A stretch of 64,000 bases of DNA from Haloferula sp. BvORR071 (GCF_000739615.1 NZ_BATP01000047.1:114211-178210); one strand, 5' to 3'. Counted from the first letter of the stretch, positions 9,152-18,673 are shown. Translations and numbers: made by a program. Notes: generated by a model from the sequence alone, not told the origin.

Positions 9152-10395
9152 GCAGTTTTGCGGATAAAGGACATCATGGTGGCACCCAGGACGCAGGCGA
9201 CCGCCACCACGCGGAAGACCATGTGGGTCGAGTGCTGGCTCTCGATCAGGTGGCCGATCAACGGTTCACCAAGGCCGGCGAAGAGATAGGCGAAGAAATT
9301 CATCATCCCCGTGCCGGTGCCCGCCAGGCGCTTGCCGAGGAGGTCAGGGCACAGCGCCCAGAAGGCCGACTGCGGGCCATACACGAAGAATCCTGTTAGA
9401 AAGAGCAGCGGCAGCGCCAGCATCGAGCTGCGGTCGAGCATGACCATTCCACCCGCGCAGAAGGCCGCGATGGCGAGGAAGATCACCACCGGTGTGGCGC
9501 GCTTTCCGTCGAAGACGCGATCCGAGATCCAGCCGGCGGAGACCGCACCAATCGCCATGCCGACTGGTAGGGCGACCGCCACCCACTTCTGCGGCGAGTT
9601 CTTCCAGTCGTCGCCCAGGAAATGCACTGGCACCCACACCAGCAGTCCGTAGCGGGCGAGATTCTGGAAGCCAATGGCCACGCAGCCGAAGAGGAAGGGC
9701 ACGCAGGTGAAGCCGACCTTGTAGCGTTCCCACCAGGTGAGATCGCGCTCGGGATGGATATTCTCCCCGGCGCTGTCCGCTTCATCCAGCAGGTCTTCGT
9801 AGCCCGCTTGTGAGGGCCGCTCGCGGACCACCAGCCAGAAGACGAAACAGCCTAACAGCATCAGCACCACCGGTCCGCGGAAGATCCAGCGCCAGCCGAA
9901 GTCCACGATCGTCGCGGCCATCACGTAGGTCACCACCGATGACATCCCGGCGGCGAAGACATACCAGCCATAGACGCGGCCGCGGTGTTGCTTGTCCCAC
10001 CAGTTCGAGAGGATGCGGCTGCCCGGCGCCCAGCCCATCGATTGCACGAAGCCATTGCCCGCCCATGGCACCATCACTCCGGCCAGGCCACCGGCGAAGC
10101 TGGTGATCCAGTTCATGATGAAGGACAGCATCCCGCCGAGCGACATCAGCGTCCGGCCGCCGAAGCGGTCGGCGAGCTGGCCGTTGATCGCTTGGCCGAT
10201 CGCATAGGACCAGAGCAGGGCGCTGCTGCACCAGCCCAGCTGGGCCTTCGTGAGGTGTAATTCCTCCGCCATGCCGGGGATGGCGAAGCCGAAATTCTGG
10301 CGGCCCGTGTAGTAGAAGAGGTAGCAGAACATCACCGACAGGAGGGTCTTCACCCGCGCGGTCGCGAAGCTGCTAGTGGGTTGGCTTTCAGTCAT
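9148..10395 (-). CDS. MFS transporter, organophosphate:phosphate antiporter (GlpT/UhpT) type
   Basis: This 415-residue polytopic inner-membrane protein has about 12 predicted helices. The early block FYYTGRQNFGFAIPGMAEEL is typical of the OPA family, and the loop 2-3 motif QLADRFGGR is the MFS signature. The centre contains a charged cytoplasmic loop (DLLDEADSAGENIHPERD). OPA members exchange glycerol-3-phosphate, hexose phosphates or related organophosphates for phosphate. With the coupled downstream dehydrogenase, an organophosphate or phosphonate-derived substrate is plausible. It is the first gene of a two-gene operon, its start facing the divergent peroxidase gene. Confidence 0.82.
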   Translation of the reverse strand: MTESQPTSSFATARVKTLLSVMFCYLFYYTGRQNFGFAIPGMAEELHLTKAQLGWCSSALLWSYAIGQAINGQLADRFGGRTLMSLGGMLSFIMNWITSFAGGLAGVMVPWAGNGFVQSMGWAPGSRILSNWWDKQHRGRVYGWYVFAAGMSSVVTYVMAATIVDFGWRWIFRGPVVLMLLGCFVFWLVVRERPSQAGYEDLLDEADSAGENIHPERDLTWWERYKVGFTCVPFLFGCVAIGFQNLARYGLLVWVPVHFLGDDWKNSPQKWVAVALPVGMAIGAVSAGWISDRVFDGKRATPVVIFLAIAAFCAGGMVMLDRSSMLALPLLFLTGFFVYGPQSAFWALCPDLLGKRLAGTGTGMMNFFAYLFAGLGEPLIGHLIESQHSTHMVFRVVAVACVLGATMMSFIRKTA

Positions 10396-10526
10396 GGTCG
10401 GAGGACCGGCGGACTGCCGGAAGGACTAGCTCCGCAGGAAACGCCGACCAAGCCAAAAGTTTCCCTGAAACGATTTTGTTGCTTTATGAGAAACTTCGGG
10501 TATTTCCGCTTTTGTAAGTCGCCGCC

Positions 10527-11960
10527 ATGCCTGTGTTCCCACTCGTTTCCCGGCTCTTGGCCACCGCGCTCTGCGTGGCTGGGGCGGCCGTGGCTGCGGA
10601 GGATGCGATGCAGCAAGCGGCTTTGGCTGCGGTGGGGCGTGATCTGTTTCTCGACAAGAGCTTGTCGAATCCGCCGGGTGTAGGCTGCGCGAGTTGCCAT
10701 GTGCCGGAGGCGGCTTTCGCGGATCCGCGGCCGGTGTCGCCGGGTGCAGTCGCAGGCAGCATGGGGCGCCGGAATGCACCGAGCCTGATGTATGCCGCCC
10801 TGATCCCGAACATCGACCAGGAGGACATGCTCCGTGAGGACGGCACCCAGGAGTGGGTCTGGCAAGGTGGCCTCTTCCAGGATGGCAGTGCCCGCACCCT
10901 GCACGAGCAGGTCCAGCGGCCCTTCTTCGAGCATGCGGAGATGAATGTCGGCAGCGAGGCCGAGTTGGCGGCGAAGCTGCGGAAGTCGGCCTATGCCGAA
11001 AGGCTGAAGTTCGGGATGAAGGATCAGGAGTGGGCGGACGATGCAAAGTTGGCCCAGCGTTCCTACCGTGCTTTGGTCGAGTTTCTGAAGGAGCCGATGT
11101 TCCGGCCCTTCGATGCCCGGATCGATGAGTATCTCGCCGGGGATGAGAAGGTTCTAACCGATCAAGAAAAGCGCGGTCTGGTGGTCTTCAAGGAACGCGG
11201 CAAGTGTGCGGACTGCCACTTCCTGCAAGCGACTTCCTGGCCGAAGCTGCTGCTGAGTGATTTCGGCTACGACAATCTCGGAGCGCCCTCACGGGGCGAG
11301 AAAGATCCAGGCTTGGGTGGGCACACGCTGGTGGAAGGGGAGATCGGTCAATTCCGCGCGCCGAGCCTGCGCAATGTCGCACTCACCGCGCCCTACTTCC
11401 ACAATGGCTCGATCGCCACGCTGCGCGAAGTGATGGAGTTCTACAATCGCCGCGACCTGGATCCGGAGCGCTGGGGCAAGACCGATTTCCCGGAGACGGT
11501 GAATCACAGCGACCTCGGCAATCTGGGGCTCAGCGATGCGGAGATCAGCGACCTGACCGCGCTGATGGATGCCTTCACCGATCGCAGCCTCTTGCAGATG
11601 CGGGAGCGCGGTGAGAGCTTCCCCGCAGCAGTGCCGGGCACGCCGGACTCGTGGAAGATGCGAGCTTATTTTCCCGATTGGAACTATGCCGCGCCGATGA
11701 TGCCGCCGCATGAGCCCTACCGAGGGAAGTGGTTGAGGATGGGGGAGCGGGGAGATGAAGGTGGGCGGAGTGGAGTGAAGAACGATCCCCAAGGGCGGCG
11801 ATTCCAAGGGTATGTAGTCCCGCCTTTAGGCGGACGAAGCCACCTTGGCGGACCACATCCACCCGAGGGCTATTCGAAATTACCGCTCTTCCCGTACTTC
11901 GTCCGCCTAAAGGCGGGACTACATACCCTTGAAGCGGGGCCGCTCTCTATATCACGATGA
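10527..11960 (+). CDS. Diheme cytochrome c peroxidase (MauG/CcpA family) with repeat-derived C-terminus
   Basis: A periplasmic diheme peroxidase that should reduce H2O2 with electrons from small c-type cytochromes or oxidise a protein partner. Residues 1-24 form the signal peptide. The two heme motifs are CASCH (54-58) and CADCH (227-231), with the family blocks RRNAPSL and FRAPSLRNVALTAPYFHNG and a usual end near residue 390-400. From about residue 427 the reading frame runs through a palindromic repeat element (11805-11931), which supplies roughly the last 50 residues (FVRLKAGLHTLEAG). The TGA stop overlaps the next start as ATGA. This gene is longer than typical family members because of that insertion. 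Confidence 0.88.
   Translation: MPVFPLVSRLLATALCVAGAAVAAEDAMQQAALAAVGRDLFLDKSLSNPPGVGCASCHVPEAAFADPRPVSPGAVAGSMGRRNAPSLMYAALIPNIDQEDMLREDGTQEWVWQGGLFQDGSARTLHEQVQRPFFEHAEMNVGSEAELAAKLRKSAYAERLKFGMKDQEWADDAKLAQRSYRALVEFLKEPMFRPFDARIDEYLAGDEKVLTDQEKRGLVVFKERGKCADCHFLQATSWPKLLLSDFGYDNLGAPSRGEKDPGLGGHTLVEGEIGQFRAPSLRNVALTAPYFHNGSIATLREVMEFYNRRDLDPERWGKTDFPETVNHSDLGNLGLSDAEISDLTALMDAFTDRSLLQMRERGESFPAAVPGTPDSWKMRAYFPDWNYAAPMMPPHEPYRGKWLRMGERGDEGGRSGVKNDPQGRRFQGYVVPPLGGRSHLGGPHPPEGYSKLPLFPYFVRLKAGLHTLEAGPLSISR
11805..11931. repeat. Palindromic repeat element, copy 1 (inside the peroxidase gene)
   Basis: Two 35-base arms (11805-11839 and 11897-11931) are exact reverse complements, separated by 57 bases. 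Each arm contains its own hairpin, GTCCCGCC-TTTA-GGCGGAC. The interior contains CCCGAGGGC and CCGCTCTTCCCGTA, which recur (inverted) in copy 3 at 63814-63873. The structure resembles a REP/BIME-like or small MITE-like element with no coding capacity of its own. It is read in frame as the end of the preceding gene. Confidence 0.85.
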
Positions 11961-14464
11961 AAGTCTCTTCTAACAGAACGTCAATTTTCGCGCTGCTGCT
12001 GATGGCCGCGGCAATGTTGCCCGCATTCTCCCAGACCGGTCCCCTGGTCGGAACGGTGAAAACCGACGAAGCCTATTTCCTCTATCGTCCCGGGGCGGTG
12101 GAGAAGCCTCTTCGCTTGAGCGTGCTGGACGCCAGCCAGCAAGTCGTCGCCACCAGCAATGCCGACAGTGATGACGCGAACGACTACGTGGCAAAATTCC
12201 ATGTGACGGGGCTACAAGCGGCGACGGCTTACACTTACAAGATCGAGGATCTGTCCGGGGCCTCGCCGGTGCAGCTCGCTGGCCCAGCCGACGGCCTCCA
12301 CTTCAAAACCCGCATGACCACGGGCACCAAGGGCGTGATCACCACGGCCTTCGTGTCCTGCGCGAACAACACCTCGGAGCCGGTCTGGGAGCGCATCGGA
12401 GTGCTCAATCCCGACCAAGTGATTCTCGGCGGCGACACGCCCTATGTGGACGTGGCCGATCTGGCGGGCAGCCGTGACAAGCAGCGCGCATTCCTAGAGA
12501 CCCCCTTCATGCAGTCGCTGATCCGTGGCAATTCGACAGTAGGCACTTGGGACGACCACGACTTCGGTCTGAACAACGGCAATGGGGTGAGCGCCGCGGA
12601 CCGCCGTCCCAATACCCGCCGTGCCTTCGTTGAATACCGGGCGCACGATCAATTCGGCACCGGTATCGAGGGTGTCTATCACAAGATCGATCTGGGGGTG
12701 ATGGAGATCTTCCTGCTCGATCCGCGCTGGTGGTCGCAGACGGAGGCCTCGCCGGTGGACCCCACGAAAAAGACCGCCTTCGGGCCGCAGCAGTGGGCCT
12801 GGATCCAGCAGGCGCTGGAGGCATCGCGTGCGCCCTTCAAGGTCCTGACGATCGGCGAGGTTTGGGAGGACAAGAAGAACGCCGAGAACGACGACCAGTT
12901 CACCTACTGGTATGAGCGCGATGCGCTCTACGATTTCATCCGCGCGAAAGCGATTCCGGGCGTGGTGGTGGTCGGCGGTGACATTCACGTCTCGCGGCAT
13001 CTCATCCACCGCCAGCGGCTCGGTTATGACCTGCATGACTTCGTGACCTCGCCGGCGCACACCTCGATCATCCCGAGCCTCGACGTCACCCATCCGGATC
13101 TGGAGTGGTCCTCGCAGCAGCCGCGGCAGTTCATGACCCTGACGGCGGATACACGGGTGAATCCAGCCTTGCTGACCGCGCGCTTTTATCTGGCGGATGG
13201 CACGATCCAGCGCGAGGTGGCGATTCCCTATGATCAACTGGTGCCGAAGGAGGGCGAGGGTCTGGGCCGTGGTCTGCGGGCATGGTGGTCCTTCGATGGC
13301 GATCTGAAGAATCACAGCGTGACCGGCAGCCGCTTCGATGCCACGGCAGTGAATGGTGCTTCGCTGCTGGCTGATGGCGGCTTGCGCGGTGGTGCGGCTT
13401 CATTCTCGCGGGCGGGCCAGCAGTACCTGCGGATCGGTCGGCAGACGCTGGATGATACACCGCCACTGTCGGAGCGCGCCGGGCGCAATCCGCTCGATGA
13501 CAACAGTGCCGCTCACAGCCTCTCGCTGTGGTGCAAGCCGGCGAGCCTGCCTGCCCATGGCAGTGCCGAGCGTTCCTTCCTGCTAGAGAGCGCCTTGGGC
13601 GGGAGTGCGGATCCGGGCTATGTGCTGTCGCTCGGCTTCCGCAGCGCGGCGAGTGATCCGGCCAAGATCAATCTGGAACTCTACACTACGACCCTGCAAC
13701 CCGCAGGCAGCGCCAGCACTGCGCAGCCGACACCGCTGGCGCAGGGACCTTTCGCTTGCGAACTGGATCGAGCGCTTTTCACGAACCGTTGGGCCCACGT
13801 GGCGATGACCTTCGATAGCAAGTATCTGCGCCTTTACGTCGATGGCAACGAAGTCGCGGCTCACGCCTTGCCCGTACCAGGACCCGCGGCGGAGACTGCT
13901 GGCCTTGTCATCGGCGGTCATCGCAGTGGCACCGGGCGGAACTACGACGGGCTGATCGACGAAGTGGCACTCTGGTCCCGCGCCCTCACGGCAGAGGAGA
14001 TCATCACGCTGCACCACTCCGGCATCCCGCAGGCACTGCCAAACGAGGTCTCCGCCGCCGATACCGATGGCGACACGCTGGAAGACTGGTGGGAGCATCT
14101 CGCAGGACTCGATCCGGCGAATGCCGCCGATGCCTTGGCCGATGCGGATCATGATTCCGTTCCTGCTTGGCTGGAGCGCGCGGCCGGCACCAGTCCGCTG
14201 GTCGATGATTCGGCGATGTATGATTACCTGCGCCAGATCGCTGCCCCAGGCGCTCCCAGTGCCGCGATGCTTTTCCGTCATCCCTCGCTGGGGACCTTGA
14301 ACCTCCATCTCAAGGTCCTGGATTCGGAGAACCTCGGGGATTGGACACCGCTCTTGCCCGATACCGAGATGGCGGGCGATGTGTTTTCGAACGAGTTTCT
14401 TTTCAGCCTCCCGACCATGACCGACACGCAGCGCTACTTCCGCATCGAAGCGTCCGACCTTTGA
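11957..14464 (+). CDS. PhoD-like alkaline phosphatase with C-terminal LamG domain
   Basis: This 835-residue exported protein begins with a signal peptide (residues 1-26). A fibronectin-like PhoD N-terminal domain covers about 30-120. The PhoD metallophosphatase core follows, with FVSCANN (Cys135), LGGDTPY (Asp160), TWDDHDFG (198-205) and GGDIHVSRH near 337, the Ca/Fe-type metal and phosphate ligands. After residue 440 comes a LamG/concanavalin-like domain (LRAWWSFDGDL to NYDGLIDEVALWSRALTAEE), then a thrombospondin-3-like acidic stretch (DTDGDTLEDWW). It should hydrolyse extracellular phosphodiesters or monoesters, possibly while bound to polysaccharide. The start overlaps the peroxidase stop (ATGA), suggesting coupling. 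Confidence 0.88.
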   Translation: MKVSSNRTSIFALLLMAAAMLPAFSQTGPLVGTVKTDEAYFLYRPGAVEKPLRLSVLDASQQVVATSNADSDDANDYVAKFHVTGLQAATAYTYKIEDLSGASPVQLAGPADGLHFKTRMTTGTKGVITTAFVSCANNTSEPVWERIGVLNPDQVILGGDTPYVDVADLAGSRDKQRAFLETPFMQSLIRGNSTVGTWDDHDFGLNNGNGVSAADRRPNTRRAFVEYRAHDQFGTGIEGVYHKIDLGVMEIFLLDPRWWSQTEASPVDPTKKTAFGPQQWAWIQQALEASRAPFKVLTIGEVWEDKKNAENDDQFTYWYERDALYDFIRAKAIPGVVVVGGDIHVSRHLIHRQRLGYDLHDFVTSPAHTSIIPSLDVTHPDLEWSSQQPRQFMTLTADTRVNPALLTARFYLADGTIQREVAIPYDQLVPKEGEGLGRGLRAWWSFDGDLKNHSVTGSRFDATAVNGASLLADGGLRGGAASFSRAGQQYLRIGRQTLDDTPPLSERAGRNPLDDNSAAHSLSLWCKPASLPAHGSAERSFLLESALGGSADPGYVLSLGFRSAASDPAKINLELYTTTLQPAGSASTAQPTPLAQGPFACELDRALFTNRWAHVAMTFDSKYLRLYVDGNEVAAHALPVPGPAAETAGLVIGGHRSGTGRNYDGLIDEVALWSRALTAEEIITLHHSGIPQALPNEVSAADTDGDTLEDWWEHLAGLDPANAADALADADHDSVPAWLERAAGTSPLVDDSAMYDYLRQIAAPGAPSAAMLFRHPSLGTLNLHLKVLDSENLGDWTPLLPDTEMAGDVFSNEFLFSLPTMTDTQRYFRIEASDL

Positions 14465-14621
14465 TCGCTGTGTCACGAAGTTGCCATAAAGAAACTTTGA
14501 TGTTGATTTGGAAACACGGCTGAGGAAAGGTCCTACCCGTATTCCTTGAATGCTGGACCTCCGCTTCAAAACGGAAGCTCCACTCTTCCCGCCGGACGCC
14601 TGAGCTTGGCGCGATCCGGAC

Positions 14622-14645
14622 ATGGCGCGAGCTGCGCCATTTTCC
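14622..14645 (+). terminator. Putative intrinsic terminator after the PhoD-LamG gene
   Basis: A seven-base stem ATGGCGC/GCGCCAT with a five-base loop is followed by TTTCCC. It lies about 160 bases after the PhoD-LamG stop and before the next LamG gene. The T-tract is short, so termination strength is uncertain. Confidence 0.45.
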
Positions 14646-14740
14646 CTCACTCACTCGCGGTCCTCCAATCGGCCAATTGGTTTCTCAAAGAACAATAAAA
14701 GAAATCAGGCGGCAACTGCTGCCGTGTTCCGCACACTCTC

Positions 14741-16255
14741 ATGAAAAACCTCGTCCTGCTCTCCATCTTCCCGCTGGCCGCTGCCCTGCCGGCTTCCGCG
14801 GCGCTCACCGACAATCTGGTCGCCTACTACAACTTCGAGGAGACCGGCACCGCCGGGATCTCGAACAAGGCGGCGGGTGCCAGCGACCACAACGGCAACT
14901 ACCTCAATGGCACGAGCTTCGGCGCCGGGGCTGGCTTTGCTGGCAGTGCCGTCTATGCCGGTGCCGAAGCCGGGGCCACGACCAACCGTTCGACATTGCT
15001 GGTCGGCAATGCCCTCAACATCGCGAAGAGCGATGCGAGCACGACTGCCGGTTCGGGACAATTCTCAGTGACCACGCTTACCAGTCGCGGCACACCACCA
15101 ACGGCTGGAGACTATGGCACCCTGGGAACCCAGTTTGCGGTTTCCGCGTGGTTCTACCTTGCACCCGATGCCGACAACACCGGCACCACCGCGGATATCC
15201 TCCGCGACTTCGTCTTCGAGTCGCGCCTGAACGGGCCGGACAACACTGCCGTCTTCGACATCTCCTTCGGCACCACGGATGCGGCAGGCACGACCTATGC
15301 GTCCTACGTGGCCAGTGTCACGAATGCGGCGAACAACCGCTCGCTTGCCGCCGGGGCCTGGCATCATGTGGTCCATTCCTTTGCCACCTCCGGCACTGAT
15401 ACGGTGATGTCGGTCTACCTCGACGGCGAGTTGGTCGGCACCGGCACTGCGGCGACCACGACGATGGACTTCCGCGGGATCAACTTCGGTGCGAACCGCA
15501 GCGGAGCCCGGATCTTCGACGGGATGATGGATGAGGTCGGCGTCTGGAACCGTCCGCTGACTGCGGAAGAGGTGGCCGAGCTCCGCCAGCGCGGCTTGAG
15601 CGGCGTGGCGATCACGGCCAGCAAGTTCGCGATCACGCTTGCCGTTTCCCCCGGTGGCGGCGGCAGCGTCGCGGGTGGGGGACTCTACAACCCGGGAGCC
15701 CAGGTGCCGGTCTCAGCCACGCCGAATCCCGGTTATGTCTTCGCCGCTTGGGAAGGCGGCTTCACCGGCCAGCCGGCATCCTTCACCCACACCGTGGGTG
15801 GCAATATCACGGCCACCGCGACCTTCGGCGAAGACACTGCGGACAGCGACGGCGACGGGCTGAGCAACTACGAGGAGGTGGTGGTCTATCAGACACTGCC
15901 GAACAACCCCGACACGGACGGCGACGAGATCCCCGACGGTGCGGAGGTCCTGACAACCGGGACGAATCCGAAGACCAGCGATGCCCAGTTGGTCGCCTTT
16001 GTCCGGCAGAATCTCTCGGCGGGAGGCGCCGGCGCCATTGCCCTCTCACCGCTGCGGATCGACCGCAACCCAGGGACGGGTGCGGTCAGTCTCTTCCTCT
16101 CTGTGAGCGGCTCCGCCAACCAGACGCTCTGGCAGGACATCGACCTGAGTCAGCCCTCGGTCTCCATCGTGCCCTCCGGGGACGGTTGGAATGTGAGCTT
16201 CCCGGCCCCGTCGAACAGCGTGGACAGCTACATCCTGCGCAGCGGCCGGCCATGA
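14741..16255 (+). CDS. Secreted LamG protein with InlB-like and calcium-binding repeats (paralogue A)
   Basis: This 504-residue protein has a signal peptide (1-20), then a LamG/concanavalin domain opening LTDNLVAYYNFEETG and closing with IFDGMMDEVGVWNRPLTAEE. Next is an InlB B-repeat-like unit (YNPGAQVPVSATPNPGYVFAAW), and an acidic thrombospondin-3-like stretch (DSDGDGLSNYEE and DTDGDEIPDGAE) expected to bind calcium. The C-terminal 80 residues form a small beta domain ending in SYILRSGRP; there is no PEP-CTERM tail. It is first of three tandem LamG genes and closely resembles paralogue C at 17192. Carbohydrate binding or adhesion is inferred from domain type; no catalytic residues are seen. 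Confidence 0.75.
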   Translation: MKNLVLLSIFPLAAALPASAALTDNLVAYYNFEETGTAGISNKAAGASDHNGNYLNGTSFGAGAGFAGSAVYAGAEAGATTNRSTLLVGNALNIAKSDASTTAGSGQFSVTTLTSRGTPPTAGDYGTLGTQFAVSAWFYLAPDADNTGTTADILRDFVFESRLNGPDNTAVFDISFGTTDAAGTTYASYVASVTNAANNRSLAAGAWHHVVHSFATSGTDTVMSVYLDGELVGTGTAATTTMDFRGINFGANRSGARIFDGMMDEVGVWNRPLTAEEVAELRQRGLSGVAITASKFAITLAVSPGGGGSVAGGGLYNPGAQVPVSATPNPGYVFAAWEGGFTGQPASFTHTVGGNITATATFGEDTADSDGDGLSNYEEVVVYQTLPNNPDTDGDEIPDGAEVLTTGTNPKTSDAQLVAFVRQNLSAGGAGAIALSPLRIDRNPGTGAVSLFLSVSGSANQTLWQDIDLSQPSVSIVPSGDGWNVSFPAPSNSVDSYILRSGRP

Positions 16256-16281
16256 ACCCTTCCCCCATATCCCCAGCTCCC

Positions 16282-17151
16282 ATGAAACTCCATTGCCTCT
16301 TCCTCGCCGCGTCCCTCGGTATGTCCACCGCTTCGCACGCGGTCCTGACCGCCGGACTCGTCGGCTACTTCGATTTTGAATCAAGCCTGACCAACCAAGC
16401 CGCCGCGGTGGGCTCCGACTACGGCGGAACCTTCGAAGACGGCAGCCTGACAGAGACGGACGCCATCACCGACTACACCGTGGGTGCCAGCGGCGGCCGC
16501 TCCGGCAATGGCCTGAACGTGCAGGTGGCGGGCACCACCGGCTCGGTGAATGGCGTCACGATCCCGATTGGCTTTGGCGGCGGCCAGGATCTGGGCGCCT
16601 CCTTCACGGTGAGTTCGTGGGTGAACCTGGATGCCACGACCGCTTCCAATGGATCCGCCCGTTACTTTGTCTATGAAGGGCTGAACAACTTCGATCTCTC
16701 GCTGAGCCTGCGCGCGGTCTCCGGTGCGGCTGGCATCAATGACATCCAGGTATTCACCGAAGGCACCAGCGGGGCGATCGCAGCGCAAGCGACCTATGCC
16801 GACCTGGCAACGCCGGGGGAGTGGGTGAATATCGTGCAAGTCTACGCGGCAGGCGCGACGAACACCACGATCAGCACCTACATCAACGGCACCCTGCAAG
16901 GCACCATGGCCAACGCCAATGCCAACATCAGTGCCACCGGTATCCTGCTTGGCCGTGCCCGAGGTGGCACCAACAACCGCCACTTCGACGGCATGATCGA
17001 CGAGGTGGGCCTCTGGAACCGGGCCCTCGACCAGGACGAGGTCACCGCCATTTTCACCGCGGGTCAGAATGGCCAGGCAATCCCCGAACCTGCTGCCGCC
17101 CTGCTCGGCAGCCTGGGCCTAATCGCCCTGCTGCGTCGGCGCGTGCGGTAA
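16282..17151 (+). CDS. LamG-domain PEP-CTERM protein (paralogue B)
   Basis: The 289-residue product starts at the ATG at 16282; the same frame continues upstream, but that part lies over the previous gene and is not real. It has a signal peptide (MKLHCLFLAASLGMSTASHA) and a single LamG domain ending in HFDGMIDEVGLWNRALDQDE. The C-terminal sorting signal has the motif PEP (IPEPAAA), a hydrophobic helix LLGSLGLIALL and a final RRRVR. PEP-CTERM proteins are processed by an exosortase, which is not encoded in this window. It sits 26 bases after paralogue A and 40 bases before paralogue C, so an operon is likely. Confidence 0.82.
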   Translation: MKLHCLFLAASLGMSTASHAVLTAGLVGYFDFESSLTNQAAAVGSDYGGTFEDGSLTETDAITDYTVGASGGRSGNGLNVQVAGTTGSVNGVTIPIGFGGGQDLGASFTVSSWVNLDATTASNGSARYFVYEGLNNFDLSLSLRAVSGAAGINDIQVFTEGTSGAIAAQATYADLATPGEWVNIVQVYAAGATNTTISTYINGTLQGTMANANANISATGILLGRARGGTNNRHFDGMIDEVGLWNRALDQDEVTAIFTAGQNGQAIPEPAAALLGSLGLIALLRRRVR

Positions 17152-17191
17152 GTTCTTTTGTATTCATTTTCTCTCTAACAACCCGGTATCC

Positions 17192-18673
17192 ATGAAAACC
17201 TCACGACTCCATTTGATCGCCTTGGGTTCCATGCTTTCTCTTCCGGCGGCTCAGGCTGGCCTCTCAAGCAATTTGCTCGCCTACTATGACTTCGAGGAAA
17301 CGGGCGCAGCAGGTCTGGCCAACAAAGCACCCGGTGCGAGTGCCTACAATGCGACTCGCGGTGGCACTCTCTTCGCCGACTGGGCGACGGGCGACAATCC
17401 CACCGGTCCCGGCTTTGCGGGCAAGGTTGACTTCACCGCCACGACCAGCGGCGCGAGCGACCGCTCCGACCTGCTGGTGGGCAGAGCGCTGAATCTCGAC
17501 GATGACCGCAACGAACGCGTGGAGATCCCAATCGGCTCAACGGAGCTGGGCACTTCCTTCACCATCTCCGCCTGGCATGCGCTCACGCCGGGAGCTTCAA
17601 ATACGAGCAACCGCTACCACGTCTTCGAGTCACCCAATGGCTTCGACATCTCATGGGGCACGGCGAATACCGCCTTCACCAGTGTGCAGGGTTCCTACCA
17701 GTATCTCGCCTACATTGGCGAAGGGCCGGCCGGTGGCTTTGGCCCGACGGGAGTAGCCACGCAGACTTGGCATCATGTGGTGCACAGCGTGTCCTCCGAT
17801 GGCACGACCACGACGCTGCGCCTTTATGTGGACGGTGCCTTCATCGGCAGCCGCACGGTGGCGACCTCGGCGATCAACTTTCCTTCCATCATCCTGGGAC
17901 GTCATCGCACGGTGGAGACCGCGCAGGACCGCGATTGGGATGGCATGATCGATGAGGTGGCGATCTGGAATCGTGCGCTGAAGCCCAGCGAGGTGACGGA
18001 ACTCTATGCGCGCGGCACGGAGTCGCTGGCACTGGATGATCCACTACCTGCGGGCAAGGCCTTCGTGGGTGTGGATCCATCCGATCCGGCGATGGGTCAG
18101 ACCTTTGGCAGCGGGCTCTACAATCTGAACGAAGTGGTGCCGATCGAGGCGGTGCCGCTGCTGGGTCATGTTCTCACCGGCTGGAGCGCTCCTTTCAGCG
18201 GCAAGCCGGCGGCCTTCGATCTCACGGTCACAGGCTCGGTATCCTTCACGGCGAACCTGGCCCGCGACACTGCCGATGATGACAGCGACGGGCTCAGTAA
18301 CTACGAGGAGCTGGTGGTCTATCAGACCGTGCCAGATGATGCGGATACGGATGACGACCAGATTCCCGATGGCGTGGAGGTCTTGCAGACGCATACCAAT
18401 CCGGTCGTCAGTGAGCAGGCGGCGGTGAGCTACATCCTGGCGAATCTCGGGGCGGCGGGACCGAACGATACCGTGCTGGCTCGGAACACCGTGAACAATA
18501 CGCTCACCGTGAAGCTGAAGGCAGGGACCTCCGCCACGGTCGGAGTCTGGACCAGTCTGACGCCCGCCAGCGCGGGAGTGACGGCGGGCGCGAGCGCGGG
18601 GGATTTCCTGCTGCAGGTGCCGGGGACATCCGACCGGAAGCGCTTTTTCCGGCTTGAGGGCAACAAGCCCTGA
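17192..18673 (+). CDS. Secreted LamG protein with InlB-like and calcium-binding repeats (paralogue C)
   Basis: This 493-residue protein shares paralogue A's architecture: signal peptide (1-22), LamG domain opening LSSNLLAYYDFEETGAAG and closing DWDGMIDEVAIWNRALKPSE, an InlB-like unit (YNLNEVVPIEAVPLLGHVLTGW) and a calcium-binding stretch (DDDSDGLSNYEELVVYQT). The C-terminal beta domain ends RKRFFRLEGNKP. The near-identical wording at domain junctions shows that A and C arose by duplication. No anchor signal is present, so it is probably released or bound non-covalently. Function beyond likely glycan binding is unknown. Confidence 0.75.
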   Translation: MKTSRLHLIALGSMLSLPAAQAGLSSNLLAYYDFEETGAAGLANKAPGASAYNATRGGTLFADWATGDNPTGPGFAGKVDFTATTSGASDRSDLLVGRALNLDDDRNERVEIPIGSTELGTSFTISAWHALTPGASNTSNRYHVFESPNGFDISWGTANTAFTSVQGSYQYLAYIGEGPAGGFGPTGVATQTWHHVVHSVSSDGTTTTLRLYVDGAFIGSRTVATSAINFPSIILGRHRTVETAQDRDWDGMIDEVAIWNRALKPSEVTELYARGTESLALDDPLPAGKAFVGVDPSDPAMGQTFGSGLYNLNEVVPIEAVPLLGHVLTGWSAPFSGKPAAFDLTVTGSVSFTANLARDTADDDSDGLSNYEELVVYQTVPDDADTDDDQIPDGVEVLQTHTNPVVSEQAAVSYILANLGAAGPNDTVLARNTVNNTLTVKLKAGTSATVGVWTSLTPASAGVTAGASAGDFLLQVPGTSDRKRFFRLEGNKP

